This document shows positions 1-11,727 of a stretch of 44,519 nucleotides of DNA, piece by piece (positions within the stretch are counted from its first letter, which is position 1; every line of letters starts with the position of its first letter). Source of the DNA: Beroe ovata (taxonomy: Eukaryota > Ctenophora > Nuda > Beroida > Beroidae); the NCBI GenBank assembly GCA_946803715.1, contig CAMPET010000188.1, positions 99,167 to 143,685 on the forward strand, written 5' to 3'. The position numbers were made by a program, and so were the translations under genes. Under the pieces are notes generated by a model. That model was not told the origin of the DNA and did not search any database. It saw nothing but the letters and a program-made list of their open reading frames with translations.

Positions 1-1170
1 CCTATGTATTTTTGGACGCTGAGTCGATTCCCGATCGAATTTTGACGCTATCTTGCTTCCCTGAGGAGCTGTCTGTCACGTGACGTCGAAACTCACATAC
101 GAAGAGAAAATGTGATTTTCACCGGTTTCCCGATGAGTAAGCCCAAAAATTCTTCCAGATTCGGATTCTACGTCAAAAAATAAGGCGGAAACACTTATTC
201 CCACTATATTTCCAGGTAAAAAATTTTTTGATGTCGGTGTGTCTCAGTGATTTTCGTGTTTTTGCACCTTTTGCTTCCCACAGGTTTGAAATCGTGATTT
301 GGGCGTGGCTTTACAGCAAGTATGAACCATTCATGATCTAAAAAACGGTTGATACTTGCAGTACGAGAGTAGGAGAGATGGTTTGGTGAAAAATCAGTGT
401 CCTAAGTGCCAGTTAAGTCTTCATTAAAGACCACCAAAAATGAAGTATAAAAGTGTGAGATCACTCGCTTTACTTTCTACAGATACCTAGATCAGAAATT
501 CGATGCTAGTACCATTGATCCCTATGTATTTTTGGACGCTGAGTCGATTCCCGATCGAATTTTGACGCTATCTTGCTTCCCTGAGGAGCTGTCCGTCACG
601 TGACTTCGAAACTCACAAACGAGGAGAAAATGTGATTTAAACCGATTTCCCGATGAGTTAGCCCAAAAATTCTTCCAGATTCGGATTCTACGTCGAAAAT
701 TAAGCCGGAAACACTTGTTTTCGCAAAGTCTACGGGTGAAATAATTTTTGATGATTTTCCATCCCGGTGTGTCCCATTGATTTTCGTGCTTGTCAGCTAC
801 TGCTTCCCACGGGTTTAAAATCGTGATTTGGGCGTGGTATTGCGGCAAGTTTGGAATCAGCATGGCCATGAAAAGAGTGGTTACTTGTAGTATAAGAGTA
901 GGAGAGATGAATTGGCGAAAAATTGGTGTCCCCAGTGCCCGTTTAGTCCCCATAGGAAACCTTCAAAAATGGAGTACAGAAGTGTGAGCATCATTGATTA
1001 CACTTTCCTCCTGAGATCAGAAATTCGACGAAAAATTTTTTTGCCCAATTTCGATGCTAGTACCATTGATTCCTATGTATTTTTGGACGCTGAATCGATT
1101 CCCGATCGAATTTAGGCGATATCTCGCTCCCCTGAGGAGCTGTCAGTCACGTGACTTCGAGACTAACAAA
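1..1170. repeat. Satellite-like repeat, left cluster (about 2.2 monomers)
   Basis: A long monomer recurs with starts near 14, 534 and 1086, so its period is about 520-552 bp. Each copy begins with the core ggacgctgagtcgattc (ggacgctgaatcgattc in the third copy) and continues through a conserved GTGATTTGGGCGTGG block and a GTATAAAAGTGTG block. Copies differ by scattered substitutions and small indels. Reading frames in it are short and not shared between copies, so it looks non-coding. The same family returns at 35505-36665, 42119-43907 and 44393-44519. Confidence 0.85.
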
Positions 1171-2187
1171 AGTTGTAGTATTGTACTCACATGGCGGGTC
1201 CTTGTCGCTCGAATTTGCTGATAAACGTGACTGCCAACTGAAAATAGAAACATGAGTGTTAAATTGTTGAGGGGTAAATATTCCCTAATCGTACTCTTTT
1301 CATAAAATAGAAACATGAATGTATTGTTGAGAGGTAGATCGATGATAGATATTCCCTAATTGTACCATGTTCATAAAACATAGTTTTCAATGTATGGTAT
1401 ACATTTGGACTATCTTTAATCCTCGCCAGAGTAGACTGAAGGAGACACAGAAAACCTTCACACCGTGAATATTCTTTCACAGACACAACTAAATTTCCCA
1501 CGTGACGAAAGATTCAATTTTCACATTTCAAACTCGAATGAATTTCGAATGATCAAACTCTAAGTTTTGTAGAGTACGGAATTCTTCTATTCTACCTTTT
1601 TGTTGGAAAATGAGGATACTTATTATTCAAAGAACCCTTGCTTTCATTGGAAACGAAACCTTTCACCCGTGGGAAAATAATCTCACCGTTATAAAACAAA
1701 TTTTCAGATTAACTCCATTTTCGGAGAAACATAGGAGACGCAGAGACTCCTCGTTATTGATATATGTGTTTCAAGAGAGGGGGGAAATGCGTACCATTAT
1801 ATTACAGCAGAGATTTCATGCGAACATGTTATCGAACAGTAATATTATTCCAAGTCTTGCTTGGATTTTCAATTTGAAGAAAATGGAAAGAGAGTTTTCA
1901 CTGCACGAAGACATGACAGGTATGCATTAGGACTACATGTAGGTGAACTATAATAAGAGGAGAGCTATAAAGCATGAAAACCATCACCTCCTTACTCGCT
2001 CAAATCCTCTTTACACCATTATACCCTCATTGGACATTTCCCACGCTTTCCACAGAATTTCTGTGACGAGTCAGCGAATCTGGCACGAGCTGCATGATTT
2101 GTTACACGCACGAATCATTCTGCTGTTGGAACTAGCAAACATCTTCTTAGTTCTTAGTTCCAGACGCATAGACGTCAGACAAAGATA
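1171..2187. other. No gene recognised
   Basis: AT-rich unique sequence. Two short segments containing gaaacatgaatgt and atattccctaat are locally repeated around 1245-1370. Reading frames of up to about 106 codons lack splice context or any family resemblance. I see no RNA gene. Confidence 0.5.
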
Positions 2188-2217
2188 CACACACACATTC
2201 ACTCAGACACCCACACC

Positions 2218-2251
<34 letters not shown>

Positions 2252-2312
2252 NCACACACACACACACACACACACACTTACACACTCACACACACACACT
2301 CACACACACTGG
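2188..2312. repeat. (AC)n microsatellite with single-N join
   Basis: Nearly pure CA dinucleotide repeat. A single N at 2252 marks an assembly join or an unresolved base inside the repeat. True length is unknown. Confidence 0.9.
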
Positions 2313-3226
2313 TTGAGTGATAGGTCGACACTGTTAAACTCTCTCACGCGAACAATCACATTACCTAATGCCGTACGATGTGTCGACTTCCTTATAAGGA
2401 ATAACTGACCTGTTAGTAGCGGCGGCAGCATATTTATAGCTTGAGGGAAAGTGTTAAGTGTGGAATCGTACATGTGTGAAGATTGGACAAAAATTATGTT
2501 TCCCCCAAGGCCCAACGGTGATATGTGCTATGAACACCTTGTGAAAACGGAGAAAATCAATTTCCCCAATTTGTCTGACCTTGTTTTATTATGATAATTT
2601 TAATCTTTCACACAGGTTTTGTCACACATTGAATTGACAAGTTTCATGACTTACGTAATGCCACAAGAATAGTTGCAAGTAGCGTAATGGCCACTATAAC
2701 ATTGCACCACTTTGAACACAGACACAGAGAAATGGCATGGACATGTCATATACAGACAACTTTTTTCAAAGAAACATTCACAGACTTGGTCTAACTTTCA
2801 CGCGGGAACAAAACACACAATCTATAATCTACAAGGACAGTCGGACAGACAAGTCACACAATCACGCAAATGCTTCAAACAATCACACAAACACACGTCA
2901 CAGTGTGTTGGGAAGTTCACAAAAAGACACTCACACACTTGATAGACACACTTGATAAAAAACGGACGCTTAACACCCTAATGCTCACGCACACACACTC
3001 CAAACTGTAAACGCACATTCATACATTCATTACCACACTCACACACATACTCACAGTCTGCTCACACATTTAACACACCCTTCACGATAACAGTCTCTCA
3101 CAGCTTTTTCACGCGAAGATTCGTGCACTTCAACACATTCGATAATTAAAAACACGCTGCTTCTCTCTTTGTATGATGAGATGGGGAAATGTGCGTGTAT
3201 AAAGCACACGTAGCATGTGTGTGTAC

Positions 3227-3257
<31 letters not shown>

Positions 3258-4878
3258 ATGCCCGTGTGCTTAATTTGTTTTTTCCCAAAATGATTTGTAA
3301 TAGGAGGAAACACGAAACGTGATTAGAACTGGATATTTAACTTTCCAATAATAGAAATGACGCATTCCCCTGATAGGATTTAATGAGATCATTAGGCGTT
3401 GTTTTCTAGGAATTCACTCAATACTTTTCCACATCCTCCCCGAAGAGATGAAGTGCACAACGTACCAACCCCGCCTTCCTTAAGTATGATTTAAATCAAG
3501 ATATCAATTGGATGATTTTATGACTTATAATTCCAGACCCCTATGTCATTTCTCAACGCCATGAAAATGAACCCGTTCTAAAAACACTCGATTACGTTCC
3601 ATACGGGTGTGTGTAAGAGTCTCGAATTTCGGGTCACTCTCGAATTTCAGGAAATTACACAGTGCAAATTCCATCGCGGTCGAGAAATGGAGGGTCCCGT
3701 TAATTTTACCACGGCTTTTTATTCGGCTCCTTCATCAAAATTCTTGAGAATGATCCAAATATGGAATGTGTAATTTCAGGGAAGGTCACAGGTGCTGGTT
3801 CAATTTGTTATTGAATTTTGCTACCAACCACACACACATGGATAAAGACATTTCATAGATAGAAATTCTTTTGATGTTGGAAAGGTCATTGGTCTTGTGA
3901 AAGTTGGCAGAAGATTTGCCACATGATCTACGCCACTGAATAGACCCCGCCCTTCAAAGTCAATACAGCAAAGAATGATATCATGAGAGAGATGAAAAAT
4001 ATACGTCGGCGATTTTTGCACATGCTTGTAGGTTCTAAACCATTCGGATATATCCAGCTGCCACAAAACATGGCTCCAATGTGTCTCAGGAATATATTCC
4101 CAGTTCCGTATTTAGCATCGTGTATGTCTGCATGTTTGTAGGTATTATAGCTCTCCGCCTGCATCATATTTGCTAATTTGGATCTTATTCGTAGGTTCAT
4201 GATTTAGGAAATGCAAGTCTAGCTCTAGTCTAAACTAATTGTGAGTACAACGTATACTTCAAGCCGAGGAGTAGTGAGTGCATTACATGAAGTACACTTC
4301 AGCATATTTTCTCCATATTTCAGTACCTATTCTCTGAAACCGGCATGTGTTGGTATTGACCTTCTCTCCCCAATTGGAGAACATAAGCAAAGAACATAAT
4401 TGCTCAATAAAGGCGAAACATAATTGTCGTGTAGTACACAGTACATGATATACAAGCTATTGCATAGTGTATTATATATAAACTTGACCGTTAAATGTAC
4501 AAGCAGTTAACAGCTTACAGAACATATTAGTCCATGTATCATGACATATGATGTACTTCAGCAAAGAGAAATGACTGATAAAGCAAGAAATCTATTCGAA
4601 GACCAATCATCACTCCATTTCGATACAAACGTAAGATGAATCGATGACACTTTGGTCAAACACGCCCGATAGCTAGATTACAGTGCCAACCAGAGTCACT
4701 TTCACACTTATGATGCAGCGAGTTCATTATCACCGGAACTAGGATGGAAGTTGGACTAACTGTTACTAACTATCACGCTACTTCATAAAGCTAAATTTGG
4801 GATGTGATGATGTCTTAGAACGGCGGGATTGGTTGTAAAATCAAATCTCTGTGAGGTAGAGATTTATGATCAACTAAC
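2313..4878. other. No gene recognised; probably includes the next intron of the EHBP1-like gene
   Basis: AT-rich, with CA-rich stretches at 2860-3070 and a (GT)n run at about 3221-3257. The EHBP1-like gene on the minus strand ends in this window at a good donor just left of 4879. The stretch immediately left of that is therefore probably its intron. I searched for the expected next EHBP1 segment (the conserved end of the NT-C2 domain) and did not find it. Confidence 0.45.
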
Positions 4879-5919
4879 CTCTGTAAGATGAACTTTAGAA
4901 GCAACGGGTTTCATCCGATACTTCTGCTTTGACTCATGGGGAAGAAGGGTGTGGTCAGCAAACTGGCCCATGTTGATCCGTTTAGTGGCAAGAGCCTTAT
5001 GACGACCATCAGGGCCAACCTGGGTAAACAGTGAACTTCAATCATTACATAACATTGTGTTCATTCTAAATTGATATTGTCCCAAACACAAGGGCTCACA
5101 TAAACAATGTGACTCCTTTGTTTAGTGGTATTATTATCATAATTTACAACCACTGGCAATATAGACTTATAAAACCTACACTCGGTGTACAAACACACTC
5201 AGAAAACGTGCAGTTAGTCTGCCTGGTGTGGGTTAATAGAATAACATCCATCACAAGCCGTTATCCCGTAACTGCCATATACAAGAGTTATTTGATTTAG
5301 AGCTTTAAGACCCTTGAATCAAATTAATGCCTGCCTATGCTTGATTTCTGCAACAATGAACTTACATTCTCAACCACTAGAGTCCAAAACTTCTCATCAA
5401 ACTTTTGCTTAGATGAGTTGGTATCCTGTAAATAGGAAGTTAAGTCAACAATAATGAATCATTATAGTTGATATGTATATGGTTCAATAGTCATGGTCAT
5501 CCTACCATGTATAAAGTCATAGTAGCTTCCAAGGCCTGCCAATGGACAACTCCTTGGGTGTCTTTTCCCGGCATTGTAGTCCATGATGTAACCTGAATTG
5601 AAGAAAAGTGTTAATTTGATACAATAAGGAGCATGGACATTGGTGTTTCATAGTTTTCTATATCAGGAATTATCAAAATTTATATACCTCAGTCCTTACT
5701 TTCCTTCCTCTTCTCACCCATAGAATGGACACTTGATTTGGAGTCCTGCAATAATTCATCTTACAGAATAGACCAAAGAATGAGACATTAATCAAGGAAA
5801 TGGCAGTCCACTTACCATCCTGATACACATTCTAGTGTGACAGTGTGTACTTTGATGGTAAAATCAAATTTATATGCAGTCTTCCCAACACGCTGCAACC
5901 TTCTCCATACTTTACTCAT
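4879..5919 (-). CDS. EHBP1: EHBP1-like protein, N-terminal NT-C2 domain (partial, five exons)
   Basis: EH-domain-binding protein 1 family proteins link membranes and Rab GTPases to actin during endocytic recycling. The N-terminal C2-type (NT-C2) domain is thought to bind phospholipid. Exons on the minus strand are 5919-5816, 5745-5700, 5592-5506, 5425-5366 and 5019-4879. All junctions are GT-AG and phases agree, giving 146 codons. The start MSKVWRRLQRVGK matches the family opening VWKRLQRVGK. Later landmarks are WTPNQVSILWVRRGRK, a Trp-Thr segment followed by GVVHW, and GRHKALATKRINMGQFAD, which matches the family GRRKALATSSINMKQY. The gene continues left past 4879, but the calponin-homology and C-terminal bMERB parts are not in the window. 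Its upstream region is the duplicated block that starts at 5936. Confidence 0.85.
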
Positions 5920-6815
5920 CTTACATCCTGGAGGTGATGAAGTTCGGTTGAGTAAAAAACTTCTTGCTCCTCTCAATCATTGATCAGATTCTGATCATCA
6001 GAAATCATAATTTAAATTCATTATCTGTTCTTCAACACAACAAAAGATCAATTGAAGATAAATTTTCATAACAATGTGAATTCCGCAAGACAAAGTTAAT
6101 CTCCAAAAGGTATTATCCTACTCATTTTTCCTCCAAATCTTTCTTAATGTGGTGATAAAAATTCAGTAAAAGGTAAAATAACTGTGTATCAATCATATGT
6201 ATCAATCCAATATAACTCATGTATAATTACTCGTGAATAGCACAGAAATCCTTTTTACAAAATTGATCTTGTATCCATGTAATGTACTATTTTCTACGTG
6301 CGCATTGTAGATGGATGAATCTAATTTCGCGCGCGCGGCGCAAACTTATTCTCAGCTAAACAGAACTTTGCATCATTAACGCCTGACAAATGAAGTACAT
6401 TCCACAAGAGCGCGTGCCACTGCACACTGTTCTCACGCTACGCGTGCGCCCCAAAATACTCCGCAAGTACTGCGCGGCTTGTCGATCGATAATAGTGAAT
6501 AGTCCCTGTCGAGAATTTCGTTTCGCGCGCGCGGCGCAAACTTATTCTCGCGGCTTGCATCAGCGGCGCGGTCTGGCATCGCCCGACAATGCGCGGCTCT
6601 GTGCACATGTTGCGCGCCCCTGTTCTACTCAGTGAACTGAAAAGTCGTAGAAAGGAGACGCGCAGCGCGCGCGGAGTATTTGGGTCACGTAGCGCGGGAA
6701 CACGCGGCTCCTTTTCAGATCACATAGTAAATAAGGGCCGCGCGCAATCAGCAATGGCCTTTGCATACGTCCTTGTCTGGCGACGCAATGCTAAACCGCT
6801 GATGCAGATGCAAGC

Positions 6816-6943
6816 TTGTCAGATGTTACCTGACCTGTTTCTCGCGCGGGCGCGCCTTCATCGAAGGCCGAAACAGGCCTGCGATGAAGGCGCGCGCGCC
6901 GCGCGCGAGAATGGAGAAACTGAGGTCAGATAAAATCTGACAA
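6816..6943. mobile_element. 128-bp hAT-like MITE with 8-bp target-site duplication
   Basis: The element begins TTGTCAGATGTTACCTGACC and ends with the matching inverted sequence GGTCAGATAAAATCTGACAA. The inverted repeat continues inward through a CG-rich arm (GCGCGCCTTCATCG against CGATGAAGGCGCGC), so nearly the whole element could fold into one hairpin. It is flanked by identical 8-bp direct repeats, ATGCAAGC, at 6808-6815 and 6944-6951. An 8-bp duplication is typical of hAT-superfamily transposition. There is no coding capacity, so it is non-autonomous. Confidence 0.8.
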
Positions 6944-7269
6944 ATGCAAGCCGTGTCTGAGAGTAAGTTTGAGCCGCGCGCAAGAAACAGTGGACAGATT
7001 GAGATAACATCCGGCAAGCGCAAGAAACAGTGGACAGATAACATCCGGCAAGCGCGCACAATTCACAAACGAAATTCTCGACATGACAGGGTCAGCTATC
7101 ATCGTCTCATCGATCGACAACATACGTACGTGCACCGCGCATAATAATAATTATTTGCAATATTTATGTTGTAGCACTAATCATATAAGATCAACACGCA
7201 CCCGTACCCACTGCAATGCACCCCTTTTCCCCTTCTCCTGCGCGCGCGCTCAATTTGCAGATCTTATCT

Positions 7270-7375
7270 GACCTCTGTTTCTCGCACGCGCGCGCCTTCA
7301 TCATCGGCCTTCGATGATCATGAACTTCATCATGAAGTCGCACGCTTGTCAGATATGATTTTATCTGACCTCTGA
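7270..7375. mobile_element. Degenerate relative of the CG-rich inverted-repeat element
   Basis: It contains TTATCTGACCTCTGTTTCTC followed by GCGCGCGCCTTCATCATC, a short ATGATCATGAACTTCATCATGA core and TTATCTGACCTCTGACA. These are the same building blocks as the element at 6816-6943, with decayed ends. I could not define a target-site duplication. Confidence 0.45.
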
Positions 7376-7860
7376 CATTGACAAGTAAACACTATATCAA
7401 ATTTGATATAAACATCATTGGCGGTAGGCCATCGCAGGACGACTACGTTGCTGTTATAGCAGTAGACAATTTTTCTCAGCAACGTTGTGAAAATAAATCG
7501 GCCAGTACCGGGCAATTAATCCAGTTTGCAAGATGCAAACGCTTTAAGATTATCTGTTCTATAAACAATTAACTTCCATTCTAGATTCAATTGATCGCCA
7601 TCAAATAATTAGTATTACTATTAATATTATCCACCGCTATTGACTATTGGGGAGTTTAAGTTGGGGGAAGGAAGTGGAAAGAAATAATTTGAAAAAAAAT
7701 CTGGGCATGTACATGTAAAGGTCCTATCTCATGGACAATGGAATGAATTAGCTGAATGTCAATGATGATTTCTTCTCGGACATAATTTTTGGATGACAGA
7801 CTTTCAAGATCTTTCATCCGTTGCCCTCACCCATCACCAAAAACAATATCCTCTTCTTCA

Positions 7861-7998
7861 CGCTATCCTGCGTTACAACTCACGCAATCCTGCGTTACAA
7901 CTCACGCAATCCTGCGTTACAACTCACGCAATCCTGCCCAGCACACGCAATCCTGCGTTACAACTCACGCAATCCTGCGTGACAACTCACGCAATCCA
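7861..7998. repeat. 22-bp minisatellite, copy 1
   Basis: About six units of aatcctgcgttacaactcac plus gc, with two shortened or substituted units. The same array lies at 9863-10000 in the duplicated block. Confidence 0.9.
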
Positions 7999-8048
7999 GC
8001 ACACGCGATCATCATAAAGCGTTACGTCTCACGCGCGGTGGCGTGACG

Positions 8049-8107
8049 TCACACGTTTGTTCCCTGCTCCTCGTCAGGAGAACTGATGTCCCGGTCCTCA
8101 GAGATAT
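8049..8107 (-). pseudogene. Truncated duplicate of a terminal exon (assembly copy)
   Basis: This is identical to the 3' part of the terminal exon at 10051-10130, including the stop. It is cut off by the single N at 8108. It is most likely the end of an overlapping contig rather than a biological pseudogene. Confidence 0.6.
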
Positions 8108-8904
8108 NGATGAAGTTCGGTTGAGTAAAAAACTTCTTGCTTCTCTCAATCATTGATCAGATTCTGATCATCAGAAACCATAATTTAAATTCATTATCTG
8201 TTCTTCAACGCAACAAAAGATTAATTGAAGATAAATTTACATAACAATGTGAATTCCGCAAGACAAAGTAAATCTCCAAAAGGTATTATCCTACTCATTT
8301 TTTCTCCAAACCTTTCTTAATGCGGTGATAAAAGTACAGTAAAAGGTAAAATAACTGTGGCATTGGACACAAATCAACTCATATGTATCAATCCAATAAC
8401 TCATGAATAATTACTCGTGAATAGCACAGAAATCCTTTTTACAAAATTAATTATGTATTAATGTAATCAAATATTTTCTACGTGCGCATTGTAGATGGAT
8501 GAATCTAATTTCGCGCGCGCGGCGAAAACTTATTCTCAGACAGAGCTTCGCCTGACAAATGAAATACATTCCACAAGAGCGCTTGCCACTGTGCAGTGCG
8601 CACTTTTCTTACGTTGCGTGCACCCCAAAATACCCCGCAAGCGCTGCGCGGCTTCTTTTCAGATCACAAAGTAAATCAGGGCCGCGCCGCGCAGTGGCAT
8701 TTGCTTGGCTGTCGGTGATAGCCCCTGTCGAGAATTTCATTGCGCGCGCGCCGCAAATCATTCTCAGACAGGGCCTAGCACCGCCAGGCAAGCATTTGCC
8801 TACGCCCTACGCACGTGCACCGCTCGTAATTATATCAGATCAACGTGCACCAACTGCAGCCGTTGTCCCCTTCTCCCGCGCGCGCTAAATTTGCACTTGC
8901 AGAT

Positions 8905-9000
8905 TTTAACTGACCTCTGTTTCTCGCGCGCGCCTTCATGCTTCATCATTGGCCTTCGCACTTCGATGATGGACGAAGGCGCGCGCAAGAAAAATTGAGC
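8905..9000. mobile_element. CG-rich inverted-repeat element, MITE-like relative
   Basis: The arms TTTCTCGCGCGCGCCTTCAT and GACGAAGGCGCGCGCAAGAA face each other around a short centre that is itself partly palindromic. This is the arm sequence of the 6816-6943 element. The outer TTGTCAGAT ends are not clearly kept, so no target-site duplication can be assigned. Confidence 0.5.
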
Positions 9001-9862
9001 ATTCAACATACGTGATACGATGATATGCGTCGATGTACATGACATGTACGATACCGATAAGCATGACAATGACGCATGATACTGATAGAAGATCAAGAGC
9101 GCCACGCTAACTAAACAGCGGACACTGGACATTATGCATTACATTTACAACAAGATCATTTTGAACGACAATTTATGAACATAATATATTGTCGAAGAAC
9201 TAGAAGATGGAACATTGGAAAGTGTAAACACATGTCATTGTCAAATTTTATCAGACCAGTTTCTCGCACACGGCGCGTCTTCATAGAATTAGAAATTAGA
9301 ACTAGAAGGCCGACGCGAAATAGCGTGTGTGCGCGCGCGAGAGACAGTCACAGAGGGCAGAAACAATGTGACAAGTAAACACTATATCAAATTTGATATA
9401 AACATCATTGGCGGTAGGCCATCGCAGGACGCGACGACTCGGACTACGTTGCTGTTATAGCAGTAGACAATTTTTCTCAGCAACTGTGTGAAAATAAATC
9501 GGCCAGTACCGGGCAATTAATCCAGTTTGCAAGATGCAAACGCTTTAACTTTAAGATTATCTGTTCTATAAACAATTAACTTCCATTCTCGATGCAATTG
9601 ATCGCCATCAAATAATTAGTATTACTATTATCCGCCGCTATTGACTATTGGGGAGTTAAAGTTGGGGGAAGGAAGTGGAACGAAATAATTTGAAAAAAAA
9701 TCTGGGCATGTACATGTAAAGGTCCTATCTCATGAGGCAATGGAATGAATTAGCTGAATGTCAATGATGATTTCTTCTCGGACATAATTTTTGGATGACA
9801 GACTTTCAAGATCTTTCATCCGTTGCCCTCACCCATCACCAAAAACAATATCCTCTTCTTCA

Positions 9863-10000
9863 CGCTATCCTGCGTTACAACTCACGCAATCCTGCGTTAC
9901 AACTCACGCAATCCTGCGTTACAACTCACGCAATCCTGCCCAGCACACGCAATCCTGCGTTACAACTCACGCAATCCTGCGTGACAACTCACGCAATCCA
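9863..10000. repeat. 22-bp minisatellite, copy 2
   Basis: Same unit and order of variant units as the array at 7861-7998. This supports the two blocks being alleles. Confidence 0.9.
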
Positions 10001-10050
10001 GCACACGCGATCATCATAAAGCGTTACGTCTCACGCGCGGTGGCGTGACG

Positions 10051-10709
10051 TCACACGTTTGTTCCCTGCTCCTCGTCAGGAGAACTGATGTCCCGGTCCT
10101 CAGAGATATCCTCCGCAAGAAGCGCATCATCTGAGTGAAAAAGCCGTTTAATACATAGTCATCAAGAGAGCTCCAGCTCCTTCATAAGGAAGAAGGGACA
10201 ATCTAGTCAAAAAGTTGAATTATTTTACTCCGCCATTTTTCAGAAGACAGATCACACCTATGTGTAATACACTGTGTATACACAGTGTATACTGTACACT
10301 GTACAGTGTATACACTGTGTATACTGTACAGTGTATACATAGTGTATACTGTACAGAGTACTGCATACTGGTACACATCGTTGTGAAGTTAGGGTAATTT
10401 ACCGTGAGCACCGGTTCTTAGTGACAGTCACCCAGCGAGTGCTGATGATGAAATTGGAAATGGTCTGATTCCATTTAATTTCCTAATCATCACTCCACCA
10501 CACGATTCTTATGACTCGGGGAGGATGAAATTTGTCGGATATAAATATATGATGAGCAGCGATGTCATAATGATATGGTTGTCAGCGATGATTGTCAATG
10601 TCAGTGTCATGGTGTGGGGTACAGTGTCTGTGTATCATAGTGGGGTACTGGGGTAAACTCACCAGAGGATTTGGGGGTTGAACCTCCGCTCTGGTTCTGG
10701 TTTAGCATC
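10051..10709 (-). CDS. Last two exons of an unrecognised gene; Ser-rich, acidic C-terminus
   Basis: Two minus-strand exons, 10709-10663 and 10130-10051, are joined by a canonical donor (gtgagt) and an acceptor preceded by a pyrimidine tract (tttttcactcag). Phases agree. The joined frame reads a polar tail including SGGSTPKSSDDALLAEDI and SSPDEEQGTNV, then TGA. The composition is typical of a disordered acidic C-terminal tail. The upstream exons, which would lie to the right between 10.7 and about 14 kb, were not found, so the protein family is unknown. The 3' end of this gene faces the EHBP1-like start. Confidence 0.5.
10258..10372. repeat. Array of GTATAC/TGTACA palindromes
   Basis: The stretch is built from overlapping palindromes. 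One is a perfect 24-bp palindrome at 10267-10290 centred on TATA within TGTGTATACACA. It is followed by repeated GTATACTGTACAGTGTATAC units. It could extrude as a cruciform or be a collapsed microsatellite derivative. It has no coding sense. Confidence 0.8.
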
Positions 10710-11063
10710 CTCAGTGAACAACCCCAGCATCCATCATCTGAGAGAGGGATTCGTGAACTTAGAGGAGGGGGTTATATTTCTGGGTAGCAAATTCAAGTGG
10801 TAGGTAGGGGCAGAGAGTTGTTATTGGGGCTTTGGGGGAAGGTCAGAGAGGAGGGTTATAATCGGGGGTTTTGTACCTGGTCGTACAGACGTCACACAAT
10901 GAACAACCCATGAAATGATTTCATCAGTCAACTATTTATCAGTCAAATGATTCATCTGTCTCCCGACACACATAAATTGTTCATATTTAAAGATTGAATT
11001 AGCAAAAATAAACCAGACAGTCTCTGGTCTCGCTAGTCACTATGAAGCACTTCGTCAGACACG

Positions 11064-11095
<32 letters not shown>

Positions 11096-11727
11096 NNNNN
11101 NNNNNNNNNNNNNNNNNNNNNNNNNNNNNNNNNNNNNNNNNNNNNNNNNNNNNNNNNGGGGGGAGAGAAAGCCTGAAATGTTTGGGGTGTAAACAAATTA
11201 TGTTTGAGTGTGAAAGGGGGGGTTTGTGCTTTGAAGATGGGGAAAGATAAATTGAATATATGTTGAAAAATGTAAGACGAGAATCTAGATTCTAAATAAG
11301 ATATTTGTTTTTGTATTAGATCCACATTTACTCGGTTAAAAGCTTGCCGGAAACAAATGGACGAATAATTTGAATGGAAAAGTCGCGACAAATAATTGTC
11401 ATTGTTTCAACATACACACCCAGAATCAATCCGAACTAAAACCTTGTCTTGAGCATGGGAAATTCTAATAATGTGACTAAAAAACGAGCACATGGATCAA
11501 CCAGTAAACGCTGCCAACCGTGGTTCTACATAAATCGACAGTATCGCTATCATTGAGAACCCAATACCGTTAACTATACTGATTTTCATGCTCCATGGAA
11601 ATCACAATTTCAATCATTGTTAACTAAACCCAAATATCAAATTCAATAGCTAAGCTCCACTTCGCACATTCGACGCAAACACACAAGCTGAATATGATTT
11701 AGTTGAGCAGCTGTTTCAAACTAACAT
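10710..11727. other. Non-coding stretch with (CT)n tract and 62-N gap
   Basis: A (CT)n run at about 11066-11095 leads into a gap of Ns at 11096-11157. Sequence on both sides is AT-rich or G-rich and simple. I see no exon with good splice signals here. Confidence 0.5.

Larger units (their letters stand above)
5936..8107. repeat. 2.2-kb block, copy 1 of a direct duplication
   Basis: Copy 1 matches 8109-10109 almost end to end. Shared landmarks are the 5' edge gatgaagttcggttgag, the CG-rich elements, the block starting acaagtaaacactatatc, and the 22-bp minisatellite. The middle third is the most diverged, with indels and a MITE present only here. The copies meet exactly at the single N at 8108. 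I infer unmerged heterozygous contig ends rather than a true tandem duplication. Confidence 0.85.
8109..10109. repeat. 2.0-kb block, copy 2 of the direct duplication
   Basis: This is the counterpart of 5936-8107 and shares the same order of landmarks. It differs by indels of tens to hundreds of bases in the CG-rich middle. On the right it runs on into the full terminal exon of a minus-strand gene, so it is the copy that joins to unique sequence. Confidence 0.85.

Noticed and set aside
522-953. 143-codon minus-strand frame in the left repeat
   Set aside because: It lies in the satellite-like repeat and is not conserved in the other copies.
3928-4200. 90-codon minus-strand frame as the next EHBP1 exon
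   Set aside because: It does not match the expected end of the NT-C2 domain and lacks a suitable acceptor.
7861-7998. CRISPR-like repeat array
   Set aside because: The 22-bp units are directly adjacent with no unique spacers, in an animal genome, so it is a minisatellite.
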